From assembly GCA_964630875.1 (NCBI GenBank), contig CAZVXF010000017.1, positions 1-29,776 of the forward strand: a stretch of 29,776 bases of DNA, in the 5' to 3' direction. The notes beneath the pieces are model-generated. The model saw nothing but the letters and a program-made list of their open reading frames with translations, ran no database searches and had not been told where the DNA came from. The position numbers and the translations under genes are program-made. Positions 24,224 to 29,776 of the stretch are shown one piece after another; the stretch's first letter is position 1; each line of letters starts with the position of its first letter. The stretch comes from DAIDHZ01 sp035480255 (lineage in GTDB: Bacteria; Chlamydiota; Chlamydiia; Chlamydiales; SM23-39).

Positions 24224-25977
24224 GTCTTTAGAGCTTCGTTTAGTTTCTCCTCAACCGCTTTCATTGCTTGATTATAGCTTTGAGAACGAAAGGAAAGGAA
24301 ATTCATATTTTTAATTTCATTTTGAAGTCCAAGAAAGAAGCTTCTTGCAATATCATGTGCGTCAAATTCAAAGCGCGCCTCAAAAATTCTTTGAAGTAAG
24401 CGAAAGATTTCAATTTGGCGCTCTAACGGACAATAAGCATCTTCTTTATCAAAGGCATTTTGCTGCAAGTAACAGAACTCATATAGCTCTGATTTTAAGT
24501 AAACGATCATGTCAGAAAGTGCAATCCCTTCTTCACCCACAACTTCCATTCGTTTACCAATTTCATCTCCCTTACGAAGAATATCCGCAGCAGATCTCAC
24601 TTTTTCTGCCCAATTTTCAAGTTGGTGATCCAGTTCTTTTCCTGTGAGGTCTAAATATTTTGTCCAAGAAATCAATGGGTCGATCGCAGGATATCTACGC
24701 GCATCAGAACGAGCTCTAGAAAGACCATGGAACGCTCCCACAATCGCAAGGGATGCTTGAGTGACCGGTTCTTCAAAGTTTCCACCTGCAGGTGATACAC
24801 TCCCACCAATCGTTAACGAACCTTCTTTTCCATTCTTTAACGATAAAACCCCTGCCCGTTCATAGAAGGATGAAATACGCGATGCAAGATAAGCTGGAAA
24901 CGCCTCTTCTCCAGGAATTTCCTCTAGACGGCCAGACATTTCACGCATGGCCTGAGCCCAACGAGAGGTCGAATCTGCGAGCAATAAAACATCAAGGCCC
25001 ATTTGTCGGTAATATTCTGCGATCGCAGCTCCCATGTAAACAGAAGCTTCACGCGCAGCGACCGGCATAGAGGATGTATTACAGATCATGGATGTTCGCT
25101 TCATCAATGGTTCATTTGTATGTGGATCAATCAAGTCTGGGAAGGTACGCAATACTTCGACAACTTCTCCTGCTCTTTCACCACACGCAACAATCACCAC
25201 AATATCAACATCTGAATATTTAGAAAGGTGGTGTTGCATCACAGTTTTTCCAGCACCAAACGGCCCTGGAGAACAAAAAGTCCCCCCTTTCAATACAGGA
25301 AATTGCGTATCAAGAATGCGTAAGCCCGTTCCCATCATTTTCGAGGGGCGAATTTTCTTTCCTTCTTGGAGAGCTTTTTTTACAGGCCATCTCTGAACCA
25401 TTGAAAATTGAACAAGCTTTCCTTTTTCGTCTTCCCCTTCTGCAATCACGGTATCGATATTGTAAGAACCTTTTTTCGCAATTCGGGTGATTTTTACTTT
25501 TCCAAAGATTGAAAAAGGAACCATAATGAGATGAGAAAATCGACTTTCAGGAACCGTTCCGAGCACATCTCCGCGAGAGAGTTCGTCCCCTATCTTTGCA
25601 ATCGGTGTGAATTCCCAAAGCTTTTCACGATCCAAGGGCGCTAAATAGACCCCACGCGAAAGGTAAAGACCCGTTTCCATCGCAACTTTTTCCAATGGAT
25701 TTTGCAATCCATCGAAAATGGATGTCAGAAGACCTGGACCTAATTCCGCTTCTAATAAATGATTTTCAAATTTGACAGGCGTGTTGAATTTTACACCGCG
25801 AGTATCTTCAAAAACCTGTACTTTTGCTTCATCTCCAGCAATCTCAATGACTTCCGCAAGAAGTTGCTCATTTCCCACGTGGATGCGAGCGATCTCTCCT
25901 TGTCGAATCGAGCCCTCGAATCGCACATGCAAAAGATTGCCGAAAGCCTGTACTACAAAACCTGTTGCTTTAACCAT
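24220..25977 (-). CDS. atpA: V-type ATPase subunit A (catalytic)
   Basis: A 585-residue catalytic subunit. Walker A is G-P-F-G-A-G-K-T (238-245, Lys244), Walker B is in V-L-L-L-A-D-S-T-S-R-W, and the catalytic Glu lies in A-C-G-E-R-A-G-E. The non-homologous insertion that marks A/V-type A subunits is present between the N-terminal barrel and the P-loop. The C-terminal helical domain is complete. It is coupled at both ends: its start overlaps the end of the DUF2764-like gene by 8 bp, and its stop overlaps the atpB start. Confidence 0.96.
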   Translation of the reverse strand: MVKATGFVVQAFGNLLHVRFEGSIRQGEIARIHVGNEQLLAEVIEIAGDEAKVQVFEDTRGVKFNTPVKFENHLLEAELGPGLLTSIFDGLQNPLEKVAMETGLYLSRGVYLAPLDREKLWEFTPIAKIGDELSRGDVLGTVPESRFSHLIMVPFSIFGKVKITRIAKKGSYNIDTVIAEGEDEKGKLVQFSMVQRWPVKKALQEGKKIRPSKMMGTGLRILDTQFPVLKGGTFCSPGPFGAGKTVMQHHLSKYSDVDIVVIVACGERAGEVVEVLRTFPDLIDPHTNEPLMKRTSMICNTSSMPVAAREASVYMGAAIAEYYRQMGLDVLLLADSTSRWAQAMREMSGRLEEIPGEEAFPAYLASRISSFYERAGVLSLKNGKEGSLTIGGSVSPAGGNFEEPVTQASLAIVGAFHGLSRARSDARRYPAIDPLISWTKYLDLTGKELDHQLENWAEKVRSAADILRKGDEIGKRMEVVGEEGIALSDMIVYLKSELYEFCYLQQNAFDKEDAYCPLERQIEIFRLLQRIFEARFEFDAHDIARSFFLGLQNEIKNMNFLSFRSQSYNQAMKAVEEKLNEALKT

Positions 25978-26734
25978 TGCTTAAATTCTCTATTGCCACT
26001 TTCGAATCAACTTCAGAAACTTCCATTACTTTTTCTCCGATCAACAATCTTGCAGCATACGCCAATATTCTACCCAACGTAAAGTGTTCATTTTCTGACC
26101 ACTCGCCAATCTTTTTAAAGCGATACTTCAAAATATTCTCATATAGTTTACGAGAATCGGAACTATTTTCCACAAAAATGGCTTTTAAATCTTCATATTC
26201 CATCGGTGGTATATAATCCGGTGCATCTTTTTGCGAGAGAATGTCAGCGATCAACGGATCATAAGGATCTTCAAATTGTAGTTCTCTGACAATGTTTCGT
26301 CCCGTTTTTTTTGCTCGAAGAGCCGTTAAAACAAGAGCGACTTCCCGCTCAAAAGCATAATACGTTGCTAAAAAGCCCTCTCTTTTCTGCTGATACATAG
26401 AAACGTAAAGTGAAGAAAAATAGCGCAAACGGTCATCGATTGTCTCGTAACGTTCTACAAAATCGTTCACATACGTTGGCAATTTCCCGGAAACAAGCAA
26501 AGCTTCTTCAAGCTCTTTTCCAAGAATTGTTCCCCTCTCATCCAAAGGAAGCCCAAGCCAAAGAGCTTTAACATTATAAATATCAACCTGTTCTAAAAGC
26601 AGATTAAATTGCCTGAAGTCGCGAGCCGTTAGATTCTGGGCAACCAACTCACGCAACTCCTTAAAAGAAAGCTCAGGAGGCATTCCTAGTTGAATTGGAG
26701 GCAGAGCTGATACAACAAAATAATATTTTGTCAT
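25970..26734 (-). CDS. DUF2764-like protein of the V-ATPase operon
   Basis: A 254-residue, mainly helical protein with no signal peptide or membrane helix. Its place between atpE and atpA, and its N-terminal phrase Y-Y-F-V-V-S-A-L-P-P-I-Q, match the conserved hypothetical protein (DUF2764) found at this spot in chlamydial and, from memory, spirochaetal V-ATPase operons. No gene for the rotor-capping subunit C (d) appears in this operon, and this protein occupies about the position of subunit C in other operons. A role as its functional counterpart is a reasonable inference but not shown. The ATG overlaps the atpE stop by four bases. Confidence 0.8.
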   Translation of the reverse strand: MTKYYFVVSALPPIQLGMPPELSFKELRELVAQNLTARDFRQFNLLLEQVDIYNVKALWLGLPLDERGTILGKELEEALLVSGKLPTYVNDFVERYETIDDRLRYFSSLYVSMYQQKREGFLATYYAFEREVALVLTALRAKKTGRNIVRELQFEDPYDPLIADILSQKDAPDYIPPMEYEDLKAIFVENSSDSRKLYENILKYRFKKIGEWSENEHFTLGRILAYAARLLIGEKVMEVSEVDSKVAIENLSNG

Positions 26735-27357
26735 GAATTATAAATCATCTCTCTAAAATCTCTATGTATGTATCTTGCAATCAACTCTTTCACTGTAGAG
26801 TCAGAGATATCAATTGTCAGGTGCTTTCCTTTCATTTGAATTTTAGCACCCCCATCAAAATCACCGACAATCACAGATTTACCCTGCAATTTTTCCAAAA
26901 TTTCTTTTGTTAATAGAGAGTTAATTGTTCGTGGAGGAACATCCTTTGGAATCACAGCAACAAAGTCCTCATCAATTCCCTTTTCTACCATCGCTTTCAT
27001 GAAAGACTCAATGATGTGCGCAATGAACTTAGATTCGCTCATCTCTTTTGTTACAAGCTCGCTTAACGTTTGATCAAATAGCTTTGTCTCAATTTTTTGT
27101 TTTAATACTTCAACGCCTTGTCTTGAAGCAAGTTGCAATGAAGATTGAAACACTTTTTCTTTCTCAGCAATTTGTTCCTTTGCATTCTTGATGAGATCTT
27201 CAGCCTTTTTTTCTGCTTTTTTTAGAATCTCTTCTGCTTGAAGATGGGCGTTTTCAATGAGTTCGCCCGCTTCTTGTTTAGCAGGTTCTAATGTTTCAGT
27301 CCGAATCGCATCGCAAATTCTCTGAATCTTTTCTTTCCCAGTTTCTAATCCCTTCAT
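26731..27357 (-). CDS. atpE: V-type ATPase subunit E (peripheral stalk)
   Basis: A 208-residue first gene of the ATPase operon. Residues 1-100 are a long Lys/Glu-rich helix (A-E-E-I-L-K-K-A-E-K-K-A-E-D) that forms the peripheral stalk; the C-terminal globular domain attaches to the B subunit. I chose the ATG at 27357 because AAGAAGG lies eight bases upstream and the resulting length matches the family. A start ten codons earlier (27387) lacks such a site. The symbol follows V-ATPase naming. Confidence 0.92.
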   Translation of the reverse strand: MKGLETGKEKIQRICDAIRTETLEPAKQEAGELIENAHLQAEEILKKAEKKAEDLIKNAKEQIAEKEKVFQSSLQLASRQGVEVLKQKIETKLFDQTLSELVTKEMSESKFIAHIIESFMKAMVEKGIDEDFVAVIPKDVPPRTINSLLTKEILEKLQGKSVIVGDFDGGAKIQMKGKHLTIDISDSTVKELIARYIHRDFREMIYNS

Positions 27358-27365
27358 TGTCACCG

Positions 27366-27372
27366 CCTTCTT
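27366..27372 (-). promoter_or_regulatory. Ribosome binding site deciding the atpE start
   Basis: On the minus strand AAGAAGG ends eight bases before the ATG at 27357. The upstream in-frame ATG at 27387 has no comparable site. Confidence 0.6.
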
Positions 27373-27474
27373 ACCAATTTTAATCATCGCGACCCTTTTT
27401 GTCGTAGCTATTTTTTTTAGAAAACAGTTTTAAAAAAATCTTTAATCTGAGAGAAGGAGTTCAAAGGGGTACCC

Positions 27475-27708
27475 ATGAAAAAGATCCTACTATCCTTAAT
27501 GTTTGTTTGCCTCTGCTCTTCAGGCTTTGCTCAAGAAGAATGTGAGGACCGACGAAGATGCAGAAGATCCTCCCCCTGTGCAACCCGCGATGCATCCGTA
27601 CTTTCTATGATGGGATGGGGCGTTACTCTCTTCGCAGGAATCGCAATTCTCTGTTCCTTAATCGATAGTAATCCAGCTCCCACGACGACAACAACTACTA
27701 CTCAATAA
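27475..27708 (+). CDS. Small secreted or membrane-anchored Cys-containing protein
   Basis: A 77-residue protein I cannot assign to a family. It has a signal peptide (M-K-K-I, hydrophobic core, cleavage near G-F-A-Q), then a short basic stretch with three cysteines (E-E-C, R-R-C, S-P-C). A hydrophobic helix of about 20 residues (from M-M-G-W-G-V-T-L to C-S-L-I) follows, and the protein ends N-P-A-P and a run of seven threonines. GAAGGAG and AAGGGG lie before the ATG, supporting translation. It is divergent from atpE and upstream of tal. Small Cys-rich envelope proteins are common in Chlamydiae, where disulfides stabilise the outer membrane, but a link is only inferred. Confidence 0.65.
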   Translation: MKKILLSLMFVCLCSSGFAQEECEDRRRCRRSSPCATRDASVLSMMGWGVTLFAGIAILCSLIDSNPAPTTTTTTTQ

Positions 27709-27801
27709 TTGTTTGTTTTGCTATCTTCACGATATCGTCGTTTAAATGATTTTTTGCGCTTTCGGCTAGCGGTGAAAGCTGCCGATCAATCGCATGAAAA
27801 A

Positions 27802-27807
27802 AAGGGG
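27802..27807 (+). promoter_or_regulatory. Ribosome binding site deciding the tal start
   Basis: AAGGGG lies seven bases before the ATG at 27815. It supports that start over the in-frame ATG at 27794, which would place this site inside the coding region. Confidence 0.6.
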
Positions 27808-27814
27808 CCTTTCT

Positions 27815-28744
27815 ATGAATCAACTGGATCAACTGAAAAAATTCACGACTGTCGTTGCAGACTCAGGGGATTTTGAGTCCTTAAAACAATATAGCCCTAC
27901 AGATTCTACAACAAATCCATCTCTCATTTACACAGCCAGCCAGCAGCCACAATATCGTTCATTAGTCGATGATGCGATTCGATATGGGAAAGGCAATCTT
28001 GAAGCCACTCTTGATAAAGTGTTTGTGAATTTTGGAATAGAGATTCTAAAAATTGTCCCAGGAAGAGTTTCAACAGAGGTTGATGCGAGACTTTCCTTTG
28101 ACGTAAAAGGTAGCGTGGCAAAAGCGCGGCATCTGATTTCTCTTTACGAAGCAGCAGGAATTGACCGAAAAAGAGTCCTCATTAAGCTTGCGTCGACGTG
28201 GGAAGGTGTTGTTGCAGCTGAAATCCTTGAAAAAGAAGGAATCCATTGTAATATGACCCTTCTTTTTAGCTTGAGCCAAGCAATTGCATGTGCTGATGCG
28301 AAAGTGACCTTAATCTCTCCTTTCGTCGGCAGAATTCTTGATTGGCACAAAAAAAATGAAGGTGTTGCTTCTTATCCACCTGCGGAAGACCCTGGAGTTA
28401 AGTCTGTTGCAGCAATTTTCAATTATTATAAGAAATTTGGCTACAAGACTCAAATCATGGGCGCATCTTTTAGAAATAAAGGTGAAATTCTTGAACTTGC
28501 GGGCTGTGATTTATTAACAATCGCTCCATCTTTACTTGAAGAACTAAAAACAAGTAACGAACCTGTGACACGGAAACTCGATGCAGCAATTGCAAAGAGT
28601 GCATCGATAAAAAAATTAGAGTTAGACGAGAAAACCTTCCGCTATATGCTCAATGAAGATGCCATGGCAACAGAAAAGCTTTCTGAAGGAATTCGCAACT
28701 TTGTGAAAGATATTCTGAAGCTTGAGAAAATTCTTAAAGGTTAA
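27815..28744 (+). CDS. tal: Transaldolase
   Basis: A 309-residue class I (TalB-type) transaldolase of the pentose phosphate pathway. It moves a dihydroxyacetone unit from sedoheptulose-7-phosphate to glyceraldehyde-3-phosphate. The Schiff-base lysine is Lys124 in V-L-I-K-L-A-S-T-W, and the catalytic Asp16 is in T-T-V-V-A-D. T-N-P-S-L near residue 33 and C-N-M-T-L-L-F-S near residue 140 are also family hallmarks. It lies beyond the V-ATPase operon, as tal does in Chlamydia from memory, where however rpoBC stands upstream. An 84-bp segment of its 3' part (28623-28706) is repeated at 29644-29726. Confidence 0.95.
   Translation: MNQLDQLKKFTTVVADSGDFESLKQYSPTDSTTNPSLIYTASQQPQYRSLVDDAIRYGKGNLEATLDKVFVNFGIEILKIVPGRVSTEVDARLSFDVKGSVAKARHLISLYEAAGIDRKRVLIKLASTWEGVVAAEILEKEGIHCNMTLLFSLSQAIACADAKVTLISPFVGRILDWHKKNEGVASYPPAEDPGVKSVAAIFNYYKKFGYKTQIMGASFRNKGEILELAGCDLLTIAPSLLEELKTSNEPVTRKLDAAIAKSASIKKLELDEKTFRYMLNEDAMATEKLSEGIRNFVKDILKLEKILKG
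28623..28706 (+). repeat. Direct repeat, copy 1 (inside tal)
   Basis: This 84-bp stretch of tal is identical to 29644-29726 except for one base missing from the second copy (CAATGAAGATG here, CAATAAGATG there). The copies are about 1,020 bp apart in the same orientation and flank the RRM-type gene. Confidence 0.95.
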
Positions 28745-28789
28745 TTTTTTTCTTCAAAAAAATATTTGCTCTGGTTTAAAATCGGAGCA

Positions 28790-29593
28790 ATGATCAACTT
28801 ATCATTGTCTCAAAAGTTTACATCCATCACGCATGAAAGCGATAAAGAATCGCGTGGCACCTCCTATTTTTTTGGAGCTACAAATACTTTTCAGGCAAGA
28901 CTGCTGACTCGGGACGATCGCAATACAAACGCAATTCACCACCTTTTTCACGTTGTTTTTGATCATGATGAATCATGGACCTCTGATCGCATGTTTCAAG
29001 CATCGAATTATGTTGCTCGATCCACTGCAAAAAATCAGACAGCAAGCGCAAAAGCAAATTTTCAAAACAAAGCGCTCTGTTTTCAAAGAGCCTGTGAACA
29101 AACAGGCCTCACCCCATTTCAAAGGGAAATCGAAACAAACGATGGATACCGAAGAACGTCTGAAACAAAAATCTTCACATTAATTCACGAAGACATCGAC
29201 CGAACTCTAACTTGTTTGTGCGAAAATTCAACAGGAGAATTACAATCATGGCTTAATTCATTGAAAGCAAGTCTTCACGCCAAAGGCAATCATCATAAAA
29301 TAGAAAGGATACATAACGGCCAGCACATCCAAGAATTCTGTGATCGTTGTTTAAGTCTTGGCAGACAATGCACGATTCGAATGGAGCCATCACGCTCACC
29401 GAATCATCCCAATGATGTAGTCCTAAAGAGCCTACCAACAGATATCTCTTCCGAACAGTTTAGACAACTGGCAAATGTTTATGGCAATGTACTCAGAAGT
29501 CAAATAATGCCAACCAACTCGAATTATTCTTACAGAATGGGATTTGTCACATATCAAGATCGCCAGTCCGCACTTCAGAAATTCAATCAGTAA
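28790..29593 (+). CDS. Hypothetical protein with C-terminal RRM-like domain (truncated)
   Basis: A 267-residue basic protein, rich in His, Gln and Thr, without signal peptide. The ATG at 28790 has GGAG just upstream; an in-frame TTG at 28766 is less likely. Residues 1-205 match nothing I recognise. The last 60 residues resemble an RNA recognition motif: V-V-L-K-S-L-P (RNP2-like, from residue 210), helix S-S-E-Q-F-R-Q-L-A-N-V-Y-G, then Y-R-M-G-F-V-T-Y (RNP1-like, 248-255) and helix D-R-Q-S-A-L-Q-K-F. The final beta strand of an RRM is missing, because the stop comes right after helix 2. The gene sits between the two copies of the tal repeat, 50 bp before the duplication junction, so its 3' end may have been changed by that event. 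Confidence 0.6.
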   Translation: MINLSLSQKFTSITHESDKESRGTSYFFGATNTFQARLLTRDDRNTNAIHHLFHVVFDHDESWTSDRMFQASNYVARSTAKNQTASAKANFQNKALCFQRACEQTGLTPFQREIETNDGYRRTSETKIFTLIHEDIDRTLTCLCENSTGELQSWLNSLKASLHAKGNHHKIERIHNGQHIQEFCDRCLSLGRQCTIRMEPSRSPNHPNDVVLKSLPTDISSEQFRQLANVYGNVLRSQIMPTNSNYSYRMGFVTYQDRQSALQKFNQ

Positions 29594-29643
29594 AAAAAAA
29601 ATAGCAGCTCCCTAAATTTTCTGTGTTCACTCGCAAGTCCATC

Positions 29644-29726
29644 TAGACGAGAAAACCTTCCGCTATATGCTCAATAAGATGCCATGGCAACAGAAAAGCT
29701 TTCTGAAGGAATTCGCAACTTTGTGA
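29644..29726 (+). pseudogene. Truncated second copy of the tal 3' region
   Basis: These 83 bp repeat tal 28623-28706 with a single-base deletion that shifts the frame, and stop abruptly at the IS-like end. The fragment has no start and cannot encode a functional enzyme. Near-identity indicates a recent event, or an assembly artefact. Confidence 0.85.
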
Positions 29727-29776
29727 CTGCTCCCTCGCCTAAAGGCGAAGGCTTCTAGGGATTGCTCCCAGGCCAT
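29723..29776 (-). mobile_element. IS200/IS605-type element right end (partial)
   Basis: Read on the minus strand, this contains a stem TCGCC / GGCGA with a TTTA loop (29735-29748), followed by GGGAGCAGTCAC, where the tal-derived sequence begins. That layout, hairpin then a GAGCAGTCAC terminus, is what I recall for right ends of tnpB-carrying IS200/IS605 elements. The tnpB gene would lie further right, outside the window, on the minus strand. GTGA at the junction is shared by tal and the IS, so the exact boundary is ambiguous by four bases. Confidence 0.6.

Noticed and set aside
24345..25396. Several open frames antisense to atpA
   Set aside because: They run opposite a strongly conserved coding frame, have no family similarity I can see, and are explained by codon bias of the real gene.
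27758..27779. GCTTTC/GAAAGC hairpin upstream of tal as a riboswitch or terminator
   Set aside because: The stem is only six base pairs with a ten-base loop and no T tail, so it is too weak to call.
1..29776. tRNA genes, rRNA genes and CRISPR arrays
   Set aside because: No gap is large enough for rRNA, no cloverleaf was seen in the short gaps, and no regularly spaced repeats occur; the three 8-mers at 10657-10737 are too short and unevenly spaced.

Overview
The window looks like chromosomal DNA of a member of the Chlamydiales, probably an environmental Chlamydia-like lineage rather than a Chlamydiaceae pathogen. Three gene blocks support this: recR-bamA-skp-lpxD; pknD followed a little later by valS and a bacterial V-type ATPase operon; and a transaldolase gene just beyond that operon. 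From memory, Chlamydia trachomatis has the same neighbours in nearly the same order. The long PknD-type kinase and the DUF2764-type gene between atpE and atpA also fit. The DNA is moderately AT-rich with no obvious compositional break. The genus cannot be fixed from sequence alone.

Layout. 1-69: a hairpin resembling the end of an IS200/IS605-type element. 70-3315: a membrane sulfatase/alkaline-phosphatase-fold enzyme (+), a convergent SAM methyltransferase (-) and an unrecognised coiled-coil protein (-). 3449-8155: recR, bamA, skp and lpxD (+), i.e. recombination, outer-membrane protein assembly, periplasmic chaperone and lipid A acylation. 8206-10587: a minus-strand operon trpS, cytidylyltransferase-like gene, phytanoyl-CoA-dioxygenase-like gene. 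10832-18404: pknD, an S9 peptidase and valS (+). 18401-27357: minus strand, the V-ATPase operon atpE-DUF2764-atpA-B-D-I-K, then a cytoplasm-type HtrA-like protease with its own promoter. 27475-29593: a small Cys-containing secreted peptide, tal and an RRM-containing ORF (+). 29644-29776: an 83-bp copy of the 3' part of tal, cut by a second IS605-like end.

Working together: BamA, Skp and LpxD build the outer membrane; the V-ATPase interconverts ATP and an ion gradient, and its K subunit carries a Na+-type ligand set; PknD is the Ser/Thr kinase; TrpRS and ValRS charge tRNAs. Both window edges fall in IS-like hairpins, so they may be natural contig breaks at repeats.

Most unusual features: (i) the truncated tandem duplication at the right end, framing an ORF with a C-terminally incomplete RRM; (ii) a cytidylyltransferase-like protein with an apparent signal peptide, translationally coupled to a dioxygenase-like protein with a hydrophobic N-terminus; (iii) strong promoter elements so close to the bamA and valS start codons that leaderless mRNAs are likely. 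All gaps between genes are under 300 bases; the largest (10588-10831) is the trpS/pknD divergent promoter region. I saw no tRNA, rRNA or CRISPR array.
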